Assembly: GCF_002705925.1 (NCBI RefSeq)
Contig: NZ_NKRE01000001.1
Span: 5,001,311-5,055,885 of the forward strand
DNA length: 54,575 nt
Direction: 5' to 3'
Source: Mycobacterium ostraviense
GTDB lineage: Bacteria; Actinomycetota; Actinomycetes; Mycobacteriales; Mycobacteriaceae
Shown here: one piece after another, positions 1-8,813 of the stretch
Layout of the letters: the number at the start of each line of letters is the position of its first letter
Numbering within the stretch: position 1 is the first letter of the stretch
Program-made: the position numbers and the translations under genes
The notes under the pieces: model-generated
What the model saw: only the letters and a program-made list of their open reading frames with translations
Databases searched by the model: none
What the model was told of the DNA's origin: nothing

Positions 1-102
1 TCCTCGGCGCCATCAAGCAAACTACGCTTGACAGCACCTGCGGGCCCGGAGCGCGCGAAAGGCAAAGCGGGAATCGGAGGCCAGGAAAACGGATCAGGGT
101 CC

Positions 103-177
103 AGGTACTACGCTCACCGTCAGCTCGGACACCCCGGGTCACACAAAACGAGGTGTGCATCAAACCCGGGATGCTCC
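103..177 (+). mobile_element. IS3-family right-end remnant
   Basis: About 75 bp match the reverse complement of the end of the full IS at 3678-5028. They share the last codons of the transposase (a YYA tail), the stretch GGTCACACA-AACGAGGTGTG and the terminal CAAACCCGGGATG. Nothing of the rest of the element is present, so this is a solo end left by deletion or recombination. I recognise no gene in bases 1-102. Confidence 0.7.
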
Positions 178-249
178 AGCCAAGACCGAACGCGGGGGAC
201 TGGCGTAATAACGGATTCGTACCACGGACATATGCGGTATTGTCGCGTC

Positions 250-1476
250 ATGATTACCAGACACCAGCGAGCCGGCATTGACGACCGATGGCACAAGAAG
301 GTCAAGGGCTCGGATGGAAAGGTCCGCAAGGAACATTCCGCCGTCTACGGCAAGGTCACGCGCTGGCGAGTGCGGTGGGTTGATGACAGCGGCAGGGAGC
401 ACGCACGAGTCTTCGAGCGCCGTCCGGACGCTCAGGCGTATCTGGACGGCCTGACGGGGGACATTCAACGCGGCGCGTACGTCGACCCTCGGAAGAGCGC
501 TGAGACGTTCGGATCGGTCGCCGAACAGTGGTTCGCTACCAAGGGGCATCGAAAACCTAAGACTGTCGCGGGCTACAGGTCCATCCTGGACACCCTCGCG
601 CTCCCGAAGTGGGGGGAGGTGCCACTGAAACAGATTGACTACCAGGCCTACTCAACGTGGCTAGGCGGATTGGCTGTCGACGGCTCACTGCGCGGCACCG
701 CACTCTCGGCAAGTCGCATCACGCAGGCCCACCAGCTCGTCGGCGCAGTGCTTAAGTACGCCCAACGGACCGGGAAGATTTCTAGAAACGTGGCGGCGGA
801 GATCAAGCGGTCCGAAGATTTACCAGTGCCGGTGGAACGGGAGCGCCGATACTTGAACCACGCCGAGCTGCTCCAGCTGGCGAAGGCGACCGAGCGCTTC
901 GAGACGCTGACCCTGGTTCTCGGCTACTGCGGACTGCGCTTCGGTGAGGCTGCCGCACTGCGGCGTAAGCACGTGGGTGACCGGGAGCTGCTGGTCCGCT
1001 CATCGGCGACGTACGTGACCGGCAGAGGCATTGTCGAATCGACAACCAAGACGAACCGTGCACGCCACGTCCCCATCCCAGGGCCGGTATGGGAACGGCT
1101 GCAGCCAGAGTTGCCCAGCGATCCAAACGCGCTCGTGTTTCCAAGCCATCGCGGCGGGCACCTGCCCATCGAGGAATACCGCAGAGCGTTCGATAAAGCT
1201 TGCAATGCTGTCGGGATCGCTGGCCTTGTACCGCATGGGCTACGGCACACCACGGCGTCGTTGGCGATCAGCGCGGGCGCTAATGTCAAAGTCGTGCAGA
1301 GGCTCCTAGGACACGCGACAGCGGCCATGACTCTTGACCGCTACGGGCACTTGCTCAGCGACGACTTGGCTGGTGTAGCCGACGCATTGGGCAAAGCGAT
1401 CGAGAGAACTGCGGTATCACTGCGGTATTCAGGACGCGAGTACGACGAAGCGGAGACAATATCTGCAGCTAGTTAG
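250..1476 (+). CDS. int: Tyrosine recombinase (phage/ICE-type integrase)
   Basis: A 408-residue site-specific tyrosine recombinase that would integrate and excise a mobile element by DNA strand exchange. The N-terminal part (about residues 1-65) resembles the arm-binding region of actinobacterial integrases (RWRVRWVDDSGREHARVFERR). A SAM-like core-binding domain follows. The catalytic domain holds the usual residues: Arg in GLRFGEAAAL, His-x-x-Arg in HGLRHTTAS, His in LLGHATAAMT and the nucleophile Tyr in LDRYGHLL. The length is normal. The reading frame stays open upstream, but that part overlaps an IS remnant; ATG 250 gives the family-like start MITRHQRAGIDDRWH, without a clear ribosome binding site. 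The stop lies 5 bp before a tRNA-Met gene, which suggests the attachment site is in or next to that tRNA. No partner excisionase lies beside it; the nearest xis is at 16,863. Confidence 0.9.
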   Translation: MITRHQRAGIDDRWHKKVKGSDGKVRKEHSAVYGKVTRWRVRWVDDSGREHARVFERRPDAQAYLDGLTGDIQRGAYVDPRKSAETFGSVAEQWFATKGHRKPKTVAGYRSILDTLALPKWGEVPLKQIDYQAYSTWLGGLAVDGSLRGTALSASRITQAHQLVGAVLKYAQRTGKISRNVAAEIKRSEDLPVPVERERRYLNHAELLQLAKATERFETLTLVLGYCGLRFGEAAALRRKHVGDRELLVRSSATYVTGRGIVESTTKTNRARHVPIPGPVWERLQPELPSDPNALVFPSHRGGHLPIEEYRRAFDKACNAVGIAGLVPHGLRHTTASLAISAGANVKVVQRLLGHATAAMTLDRYGHLLSDDLAGVADALGKAIERTAVSLRYSGREYDEAETISAAS

Positions 1477-1481
1477 ATTCA

Positions 1482-1555
1482 GGGGCGGTAGCTCAGTTGG
1501 TTAGAGCCGCGGACTCATAATCCGTTGGTCGCGGGTTCGAGCCCCGCCCGCCCCA
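1482..1555 (+). tRNA. tRNA-Met (anticodon CAT)
   Basis: A 74-nt cloverleaf can be folded by eye. The acceptor GGGGCGG pairs perfectly with CCGCCCC, the D stem is GCTC/GAGC, the anticodon stem GCGGA/TCCGT encloses loop CTCATAA (anticodon CAT), and the T stem GCGGG/CCCGC encloses TTCGAGC. The discriminator is A and CCA is not encoded. Elongator Met is most likely; an Ile2 (lysidine) tRNA also has CAT and is not excluded. Integrase genes flank it on both sides, so it is a probable att site. I did not see a second copy of its 3' half in the window. Confidence 0.93.
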
Positions 1556-1597
1556 CGTCAGAGGCTATTTTTGGCTTCGCCGTGGCTGAGTCATCGT

Positions 1598-2251
1598 TTA
1601 TTCATCGTTTATGCGGACGGTGCGGTCCAGCAGGTCCGCGACCTGCGTGTGGATCCGTCCGCGGGTCATGTAGCGGTCCTGGGTCATGCTGACGTGGCTG
1701 TGCCCGAGATGGTCGGCGCCGATCCGTGCCGACAGCCCTTCGTCGTCGATGAGGGTCGAGACAGTCTTGCGGAAGCTGTGGGTGGTCACTTCGGCGACGC
1801 CGAGTTCCTTCCGTGCCGTGCGCCACTCCTTGCCGAAGTTGTTCGGGTCGCGAAGCGTGCCGGCTGTGGACGGGAAGATGACCCCTTGCTCGCCGAGGTA
1901 GGGCAGGTGCCGGCGCTTCAGGAGCATGTCGACGGCGAACTTGGGTAGCGGGATGGTTCGCCGCCCGGCGGCCGACTTGATCTCGTCGAGGCGCAGCAGG
2001 CCCTCGCCGGGCACGCGGATGACCTTGCCGGTGACGGCGAGCATGCTCGCCTTTTGGTCGAGGTCGACCCAGCGCAGGCCTAGGAGTTCTGAGCGCCGCA
2101 AGCCGGTGGCGATGAGCAACGTGATCGGATCGATGAGGTCGTGTTTTTTCAGAAATCGGACGTGTGGAGGTTTGGCGTGCGCCCACGCTGTGGTGAGCCC
2201 GTCAATCTGTGATCGAGGGATTGGCGACCTGTGGAACCGCGGGGTATCCAA
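1598..2251 (-). pseudogene. Truncated tyrosine recombinase (catalytic domain only)
   Basis: The product is the C-terminal catalytic domain of a second integrase, unrelated in detail to the one at 250-1476. It keeps Arg in ATGLRRSELLGLRW, His-x-x-Arg in HSFRKTVS, His in LGHSHVSMTQ and Tyr in DRYMTRG. The N-terminal arm- and core-binding domains are absent: upstream sequence soon runs into the 3' end of hsdR. Its stop lies about 43 bp from the 3' end of the tRNA-Met, the classic position of an integrase beside a tRNA attachment site. I infer that an older element integrated in the tRNA and was later cut by acquisition of, or deletion towards, the restriction locus. It is probably non-functional because the DNA-binding half is missing. 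Confidence 0.82.
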
Positions 2252-3707
2252 GTTGAACCGGTTGGGGCCAGGGGCATGTCTTCATGTCGCAGATGGGGAG
2301 TTCCTGAGATGATGAGGTCAAACGCACCGCCCGCGTCACCGCTGAGTTCCTTGCAAGCTCTCCTCTGTGACGACCTGATAGAACCATTTGGCGATGTCGG
2401 AAATCAGGTGTGACCGGCCTGGTGCGTTGGTAAAGAAGTAGTCGCTCATCTTCTCGTGCGCGCCCTGATTGTCGGCGACAGCGCCGGTAACGGCGTCATC
2501 GAAGTCCGGGGACTTCACAAATTGTTTGGCGGAGTTGACCTTCGCCTGCTGCACCAGCGCAGTATCCGCGAGCAGCGTCTGCAGCAGAGCCTGGAGGAAC
2601 GACACTTTCTGCGACTCGGTGAAGTCCTCGGACCCGAACAAGTCGTTGAGTCGGTCGAGCACCTGCTGGAAGGCAACCATCTTCGGGTCGCGCTTCTCAT
2701 CGGACCCCGCGGCAGTGATTCCGGACAGTCCGACTCGCACACCCAGGCCGATATCGATCCTGCCCCTGTCGATCTGCTTGACGTGCTTGAGCACTACGTC
2801 AGACAGGTCGATCGGAGCGGTGTAGTTGTCTGGCCGGATCACCCGGTCGAGCTCGCGCAGATACACCGTAGTCGATGATCTGCGACATGAAGTCATAGAG
2901 ACGCACGAACGACCCGACGTCCTTGCGGAACATGTCCAGCTCCGCCAGCGCCGCCTTGTCGCCCTCGCCGCCGTTGTGAATCAGGGCGACTTGGTAGCGC
3001 TCGGCGAACCGCTTCTTGCCTGGGTCGACAGCCGCCTTGAGCGCGTTGTGGCCTTTGCCTTTCACGAAAACCTCTGCGCACTGGTCGATCTCGGCTTCGA
3101 TGTAGATGCCGGCGGTGTCGAGTTTCGCTGCCAGGTCGTGCACCAGGTTCGGGTCGGTCTCGGTTTCCAGGAAAGCGTCGGTGAAGTACGGCTCGAAAGC
3201 CTTGCGGATCTCTTCGGGTACGTTGACAAAATCCACAACCTGCGTCATCGACGCGGTCTTCTGAATGCCCGACGGGGTGCGGTAGGTGCGGTTGAGGCGC
3301 GAGAGGGTCTGCACCGCGGTGACACCGGACAGGATTCGGTCGACGTACATCGCGCACAGCAGCGGCTGATCGAACCCGGTCTGGAACTTGTTGGCGACGA
3401 TCATCACCTTGTACTGGTCGCCGCGAAATGACGTACGCAGATCATGCACGCCAGGGTTCATGCTGCCTTCGGTGAAATCCTCCGGCCCGGACTCCGGGTC
3501 GTGCACAATGCCCGAAAACGCGACCAGGGTGCCGTATCCGTAGCCCTTCTTGGCGATGAACGAGTCGATCGCGAGCTTGTAGCGCACCGCCGCCTTGCGG
3601 GAGTCGGTGACGACCATCGCCTTGGCGTTCCCGTCGAGCAGCCCAGCCACGTTCGCGTGAAAGTGCTCGACGATGATTGAACCATCCCGGGTTTCGTGCA
3701 CACCTCG

Positions 3708-4687
3708 TTATGTGTGACCGGTGTGCTGCCCGATCGGTTGTTGAGCGTAGTACTCGGCCTCGACTTCGGCCGGCGGGCGTCGGTCAAGGCGGTGCATCAG
3801 CCTGGCCGTGTTGTACCAATGCACCCATGCAGACGTGATGCTCTCGACGTCGGCGACGGTGGTCAGCGGCCCGTTGCGGAACGGGGAGCCCTCGCGTACG
3901 CACTCGATCTTGTACAGCCCAATGGTCGTCTCACAGAGCGCGTTGTCGAGGGCATCGCCAACCGTTCCGATCGACGGCACCAGCCCTTCGATCATCAGCG
4001 TCTCTCCGAATGTATTGCAGTATATTGACTTCCGGCGTCGCTATGGTGGATTGTGCCGCCCGGCAACGCGTGGCCCTGGCGGCGACGCAGGGCGGCGGCC
4101 TGTCGTAGTGCCGATTCGACGAAGCCGGCGTGCTTGGAGTTGGAGCACTCCCAGCCGACGATCACTCCGGCGTAAATGTCGATGACGAACGCGGTGTAGA
4201 CGAAGCGTCCGCACACCAGCTGGACGTAGGTGAAGTCCGCGACCCACAGCACGTCTGGGCGGACAGCTTTGAAGCGGCGTTTCACCAGGTCCGGAGCCCG
4301 TTCGGCAGCGGGGTCGGCGATCGTGGTGCGAACCCTCGTGGCGCGGACGACTCCGCGCCAGTTGTGGTAGCGCATGATCCGTTCTACCGTGCAGCGCGCC
4401 ACCGGGATCCCCTGTCGCCGCAGGTGTGCCCACATCTTAAGGCTGCCGTACAGCGATTCTGGCGGGCGTTTGCCCTTGGCGTCGGGTTCATAGATACCGG
4501 CCAGGATCTCGGTGATCGTGGTGTCCCACAGCGCCCGTTTCGACGGCGCCGCCGACCGGTGTGCCCAGTAGGTGCGCGGGGCGATCTGCACGCCGTGCAC
4601 GGCCAGTGCCCGGCAGATCGGTACGACCCCGAACTCCTCGCGGCGCTCATCGATAAACGCACAGATCAACGACGTAGCGGGTCGCAC
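3708..4687 (-). pseudogene. IS3-family transposase OrfB (DDE integrase), frameshifted
   Basis: This is the catalytic rve/DDE half of the transposase. Asp is seen in DVLWVADFTYV and Asp in GTIHHSDAGSQYTA, and the Glu region lies in the C-terminal piece (DNALCETTIGLYKIE). The reading frame breaks near 4005: the coding strand reads ATACATTCGGAG where ATACATTTCGGAG would give the expected IHFGETLMIEG. The two pieces are 3995-4687 and 3708-3995. The 5' end overlaps orfA by 22 nt in the -1 frame, as expected for programmed frameshifting. With the single T lost, no full OrfAB can be made from this copy. Confidence 0.88.
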
Positions 4688-4977
4688 TCCCGCGCAAAGA
4701 AATGCGTTGCGGCTTTTAGTATTTCGATGGTCTGCTCAAGCTCACGATTCTTCCGCCTGAGTTCGCGGATCTCTCGGGCTTCCTCGCTCGTCACCCCAAC
4801 AACCTCGCCGGCATCGATCTCGGCCTGACGCACCCACTTGCGCAGCGTCTCTGCAGTCATCCCCAGCCGGGCCGAGATCGCGCGCATCGCCGCCCACTCC
4901 GAGTCGTAGTCGTCGGCATGCTCACGGACCAATCGGACCGCCTTGGCCTTGGTGTTCTCGTCGTACTTGCTCGGCAT
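4666..4977 (-). CDS. IS3-family transposase OrfA (HTH protein)
   Basis: A 103-residue DNA-binding protein with an N-terminal helix-turn-helix (ISARLGMTAETLRKWVRQAE) and a C-terminal leucine-rich coiled coil (ELRRKNRELEQTIEILKAATHFF), the standard OrfA layout. It binds the IS ends and forms the N-terminal part of the frameshifted OrfAB transposase. It is intact. The ATG is preceded by GGAAGGATGGCACG in the IS leader. It is close to, but clearly different from, the OrfA at 17,098-17,409. Confidence 0.93.
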   Translation of the reverse strand: MPSKYDENTKAKAVRLVREHADDYDSEWAAMRAISARLGMTAETLRKWVRQAEIDAGEVVGVTSEEAREIRELRRKNRELEQTIEILKAATHFFARECDPLRR

Positions 4978-6793
4978 CGTGCCATCCTTCCCAAGAAAGG
5001 AAGTGTGCAGGAAACCCGGGACGGTTCAGATCGCGGCCTTCTGCGCGATCGTCTGCGGGTTGAGCTTGACCCAGTGCATGACCTCCTTGGTGGCTTGGGC
5101 CTGATCCACCTCGTTCGCGTGGGCGACGTTTTGCCCGACCTGGAATGCCAACTTGAACGAGTGGTACCCGGTCAGCACGTCGAGGATGTAGCTCTCTTCG
5201 ATGGCCTGCTTCATCGTGTAGACGTGGAACGGTACCGGTTTGTCGTCGGGAGCTGGCCTGCGGCCGAACAGTTCCAGCGTCTTGGCTTTGGGGGTGGCGG
5301 TGAACGCGAAGTAGGAGATGTTGCCCGACTCGGCGCGCTCGGGGGCTTCGGCGGCCAGCACTGCCTCGATATCGATCTCACCGCCCTCCTCGATCTCTTT
5401 GAGTTCGTCGGCGGTCAACACGGACTTCAACTTGCTCGCGATCTGACCGGACTGCGAAGAGTGCGCTTCGTCAGCTATGACGGCGAACGTCTTGCCCTTG
5501 AGCCCCTTGTTCTTTCGAATCTCGTTCATCGCGAACGGGAAAGTCTGAATGGTGACGACGATGATCAGCTTGCCGCCAATCAGCGCAGTGGCGAGCAGAC
5601 CGGATTTCGACTTCGCCTCACCGTCGGCCTTCGCGGCCTCGTCGCGGTCGATAGCGACGACGATGCCCTGGTCGTTGTCGATCTGCTTGATCGCGTCCTG
5701 CAACTGGGCGTCGAGCACGTTGCGGTCGGTCACGACGATGACCGAGTCGAACATCTTCTGGTTGTCAACCTGCAGGCGCGCCATCCGGTGCGCGGTCCAG
5801 GCAATCGAGTCGGTCTTGCCCGAGCCCGCCGAATGCTGGATCAGGTAACGCTTTCCAACACCTTCCGCGCTGACCGCGGCGGTGAGTTCGGTGACGGCCT
5901 CCCACTGATGAAAGCGCGGGAACCGCAGCGACGACGACTTGGTCATCTTGCCGCTGATCGGCTCGGTGCTCGACTCATGCTTGATGTACATTAGCCGACC
6001 CAGGATGTTGAGCCAGGTGTCGCGCTGCAGAACCTGCTCCCACAAGTAGGCGGATTTCGACCCCCTGGGGTTGAGCGGGTTTCCGGCGCCACCGTCTTCG
6101 GTACCGCGGTTGAACGGCAAGAAATGCGTTGTGTCGCCAGCGAGTTCGGTGGTCATCCAGACCTCGTCGTCGGACACCGCGAAGTGCACCAGCGCGCGCA
6201 CCGGAGACAAATAGCGGCTGTAGCACCCCCGTTTTGGGATCCTTCGGTAGTCGGGAAGTTTTGTATTGGGTGATGGCGTCGGCGACGGTCTGGGTGAAGT
6301 CGGTCTTCAGCTCAGCCGTGGCAACCGGCAGCCCGTTGACGAAGAACACCAGATCCACCGAGCGCTGATCGGCGGTGGAGAAGTGCACCTGCCACATGAC
6401 GCGCACCCGCACCGCCGCGTAGTGGGCGTTGCGTTTCTCGTTGAGCGTCGATTCGGGCTTGAAGACGCACATCTGGAACTTCGCCGCCAGGTGCGAGAAC
6501 CCCTTGCGGAGCAGGTTGAGGGTGCCGCCGCCGTTGTCCAACGGTGTGTCAAGGACTTTCACGACCCGGTCCAGCAGTTGGGCCTGCTGCTTGGTGATGT
6601 CGCCGGAGCCGGGCTTGACGATCTTTTCCAGTTGCTCGGGCTGAGTGTCGGTAAGCCAGCCGAAGACGTCGTCGGGGAACAGGGCACGTTCGCGGTCGTA
6701 GCCGGTGTCGTTTGGCGAGTAGAGCCAGCCATGGGCGGCCAGGTGCTCGGCGAACTCCTTTTCGAACTCGATCTCGTTGTGCAAAGCCATGTT

Positions 6794-6900
6794 TCAGGAC
6801 ACTTCCTGCACGTCGATGTTGCGCGTGAAAGCGCGGACGGTCAGGGCCGCGTGGCGGTCCTCAGCGAGTTCGAGAAGGCGCTCAGATGCTCGGATCAACT
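6794..6900 (-). pseudogene. Orphan hsdS 3' end
   Basis: In this frame about 35 codons read LIRASERLLELAEDRHAALT...RNIDVQ. They align with the C terminus of the hsdS at 7664-8551 (LIAETERFIELARERRSALI...GQIDVS). The TGA lies 4 nt before the hsdR ATG, the spacing expected for a type I operon. It is too short to be a gene. It is the surviving tail of the original hsdS, cut where hepT now ends (about 6897). It escapes normal annotation because it overlaps the end of hepT by a few bases. Confidence 0.75.
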
Positions 6901-7290
6901 CCCGGTCTCCTCGCGAGTTGCGTCCACATCGATGGATTCGGGATCGCCTGGCGACTCGGCCAGCAATGTCCGCACCGCAACTTCCAACTGCGGAAGTTTG
7001 TCTGTCAGGACCTGCCACACAAGGGCGTCGTCGGCGTTCGCGTACCCGTGAATCAGGATGTTCCGGAAGGCCACGATCCGCGGCAGTTCGGGAACTTGCG
7101 CCGCCATGTCGGCGTGACTTTTTGCCAGCTGACTCAACGCCTCTCCGACTATCTCGAATTGCCGTTCGACGGCCGAGCGCAGCAGCACGTCATCCTGGTA
7201 TTCCGCAAATGTCTTTCCGGCGACAAATTGGTGAAGGAATCCGGCGGCGCGCAGCGCGTCCCACAGGTACTTTCGCGGATCAGGCTGCAT
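6895..7290 (-). CDS. hepT: HepT-like HEPN ribonuclease toxin (DUF86)
   Basis: A 131-residue all-helical HEPN/DUF86 protein with the Rx4-6H RNase motif in VAFRNILIHGYAN. In MntA-HepT (type VII) toxin-antitoxin pairs the HEPN protein is an RNase toxin that the nucleotidyltransferase partner inactivates by AMPylating a nearby tyrosine; the RN...HGY arrangement is present here. It overlaps mntA by 11 nt, so the two are translated together. It sits between hsdS and hsdR, where hepT-mntA is not a standard component. It appears intact. Confidence 0.88.
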   Translation of the reverse strand: MQPDPRKYLWDALRAAGFLHQFVAGKTFAEYQDDVLLRSAVERQFEIVGEALSQLAKSHADMAAQVPELPRIVAFRNILIHGYANADDALVWQVLTDKLPQLEVAVRTLLAESPGDPESIDVDATREETGS

Positions 7291-7588
7291 AGATCAGTTC
7301 TCGCGTCTGCATGACGCGCTCTCTAAAGTACGGGTTGGCCAGGCCGGAAGGTGTCACAACGTCAACCGGTCGACCGACGATTTTTTCAAGCCCTTCTTTG
7401 AGCGCGAAGTAGTGGTCGAAGTCTGGCCCGGCCTCAAACTCCACGAGGACGTCGACATCACTTGTGTCGACGTTGAATGAGTCGCTGACAGCCGAACCAA
7501 ACACGTCCAAGCGGCGCACCGACAGCTCACGGCACAACGCCTGAATCTGGTGCCGTTTCGACTCGACCACCTCATGCACCGCGCTCAC
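7280..7588 (-). CDS. mntA: MntA-like minimal nucleotidyltransferase antitoxin
   Basis: A 102-residue minimal nucleotidyltransferase. The signature GS...DxD is visible in FGSAVSDSFNVDTSDVDVLV. The known role of such proteins is to transfer AMP to the partner HEPN toxin and so neutralise it. It starts at GTG 7588, preceded by GGAG; a GTG nine bases further in (7579) is possible. It is the first gene of the pair and overlaps hepT. It lies 75 bp downstream of the truncated hsdS. Confidence 0.88.
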   Translation of the reverse strand: MSAVHEVVESKRHQIQALCRELSVRRLDVFGSAVSDSFNVDTSDVDVLVEFEAGPDFDHYFALKEGLEKIVGRPVDVVTPSGLANPYFRERVMQTRELIYAA

Positions 7589-7663
7589 CTCCGCGTTTAC
7601 ATTCTGCCTGACCGGCAGCGGGCGTGCTCAAGGTCGTGGCTCAAGTCTGCAGAAGTGCGAGCA

Positions 7664-8551
7664 TTAGGCGGCAGATTCCGACACGTCGATTTGGCCCGTG
7701 ACAGCGGCAGTGATGAGCGCGGACCGGCGCTCACGGGCGAGTTCGATGAATCGCTCGGTCTCGGCGATCAGGGTGTCAATATTGGCGGTCTGCTCGTCGA
7801 GGTAGGCGGCAATGCGCCGTTGCTCGGCCAGCGGTGGGAGTGGGATCGGGGTGCGTGCGAGCGTACCTAGGTTAAGGCGACGGAATGTTGCTCCCATTAT
7901 CTCGAGGTCCCAAAATTGCGCTGTCTTTCGGGACAGAAGCACCCACACCAGATAGCGCGAACCAACGATGCTGGGTAATGCTGCCACACGCACCGTGTCC
8001 TGGGTCAAGTTGGCGCCTGTCAGATCGGCGTCTACTATCGCGATTTTCCCGTACGCCGGACCGATTGAGACCACTATGTCCCCGCCCATGAGGACCGACC
8101 GCCGGTACGCGGAAGCGATGTCAGCTGATGTACGCCGTAGCGAACCCAGCGGTGGTGATTGGCCTTCTCCGGGCATGTCGGATGGGCCAATGTAGGGCAC
8201 ACCGTCCTCAATGTGGTCCCCACATTGAAGAATTCCGTAGGTCATCGGACGCTCCGGATCCACCAAGCGCCGAAGGCGGACGGGTTCAGGCCCCTCGATT
8301 GCTTCCGCGATTGTGGCTTCTCGTCGTTCATTCAGCAACTCGATGAGACGCTGCTGCTCGTCGATAAGCGTATCGATCCGTGCCGTCTCGCGGTCGAGAT
8401 AGTCGGCGATAGCCTCCTGCACGTCCGTTGCCCAGGTCGGAATTCGAAGCGCTTTTAGCTTCTCCGCAGTCAGGTGACGGGATCGTCGACTTGTTGCAAA
8501 CGATGTCGATAGCACCTGCGTCTCGATACGCTCGTAGAACGTATGCGACAT
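7664..8551 (-). pseudogene. hsdS: Type I restriction specificity subunit, 5'-truncated
   Basis: This is the last two thirds of an HsdS (295 residues against a usual 400 or so). The product begins inside the first target recognition domain, runs through the central conserved coiled coil (IADYLDRETARIDTLIDEQQRLIELLNERR), then a complete second recognition domain, and ends with the second conserved coil (AAYLDEQTANIDTLIAETERFIELARERRSAL). The first recognition domain and all of hsdM are lost: upstream of 8549 the sequence changes to a fragment of an unrelated secreted protein in the opposite orientation. A half-specificity subunit could in principle dimerise, but with no hsdM here and a dead hsdR it is probably inert. 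Confidence 0.85.
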
Positions 8552-8713
8552 CGGCCCCTACCAGTGGTGCCCGGGGGATGACCTGGGGGGCTATGGCGGT
8601 GGTTTCAATACGCCGGCGGACGGACGCCCGAATTGGGATTGGAATGTTTGCCACGCCTACCACTACGTTAATTACGGGCAGGGCAATGTGTCTCCCACTG
8701 TCTGGGAAGGAAA
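8547..8713 (+). pseudogene. Fragment of a small mycobacterial secreted protein
   Basis: One frame reads DIGPYQWCPGDD...NWDWNVCHAYHYV...GNVSPTVWEGN. This is the C-terminal pattern of small exported mycobacterial proteins with two cysteines (WCPG... and ...NVCH) and a closing VWEG. The 5' part, including any signal peptide, is missing at the hsdS junction (about 8549), and the 3' end is cut by an IS end at 8714. It is a relic of about 55 codons. The family identity is from memory of the pattern, not a search. Confidence 0.6.
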
Positions 8714-8813
8714 TGTGGGGTTCCCCCAAAATAGTGGACACGGTTAACTTGCTTCCGTGGTGACAGTCAGTGTGCGCTCGTAGTCGATAGGTGAGCGCAT
8801 CCCGATCGCTGAA
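8714..8813 (-). mobile_element. IS3-family remnant (transposase 3' end and terminal repeat)
   Basis: A typical IS3 terminus (TGTGGGGTTCCCCCAAAATA, then GTGGACACGG) starts at 8714. Read on the minus strand, the bases behind it encode the last codons of an OrfB: SAIGMRSPIDYERTLTVTTE, then A, S and a stop at the IS end. About 100 bp survive. It separates the secreted-protein fragment from the proline-rich ORF, and it probably caused the truncation of both. Confidence 0.78.

Larger units (their letters stand above)
3678..5028 (-). mobile_element. Complete IS3-family insertion sequence (1,351 bp)
   Basis: The ends are imperfect inverted repeats that begin TGAACC(A/G)TCCCGGGTTT. It contains orfA and orfB on the minus strand, the two-ORF layout of IS3 elements in which the transposase is made by -1 frameshifting. 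It is inserted in hsdR with a GAT duplication. A related but clearly different element (several mismatches in the first 60 bp) lies truncated at 17,047-17,705, and a solo end lies at 103-177. This copy's orfB has a one-base deletion, so it is probably no longer autonomous. Confidence 0.92.
3675..5031. repeat. 3-bp target site duplication around the IS
   Basis: GAT occurs at 3675-3677 and again at 5029-5031, directly outside the TGAACC ends of the IS. Removing the IS and one GAT restores the hsdR frame as ...QKAAI-IVEHFH.... Three-base duplications are normal for the IS3 family. This shows simple transposition into hsdR. Confidence 0.9.
2336..6790 (-). pseudogene. hsdR: Type I restriction enzyme R subunit, broken by an IS and two frameshifts
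   Basis: Without the IS at 3678-5028 this is about 1,030 codons, the usual HsdR size (ATP-dependent translocase/nuclease of a type I restriction system). From the N terminus one sees the PD-(D/E)xK nuclease region (VDLVFFVNG...ATAELK), Walker A HSAGSGKTDS, the DEAH box VIADEAHSSQ and the motor motif YFAFTATPK. There are three lesions. Near 6225 the frame shifts inside a run of five G (coding strand ACGGGGG; four G restore frame). At 5028/3678 the IS3 element splits codons ...QKAAI and IVEHFH. Near 2868 one base is missing between IIDYG and VYLRE. No hsdM lies in the window. The start at 6790 is 4 nt after the stop of an hsdS remnant, preserving the original hsdS-hsdR junction. The gene is dead as read. 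Confidence 0.9.

Noticed and set aside
6220..6240. Phase-variable hsdR through the five-G run
   Set aside because: Possible in principle, but the same gene carries an IS and a second frameshift, so switching this run would not restore the enzyme.
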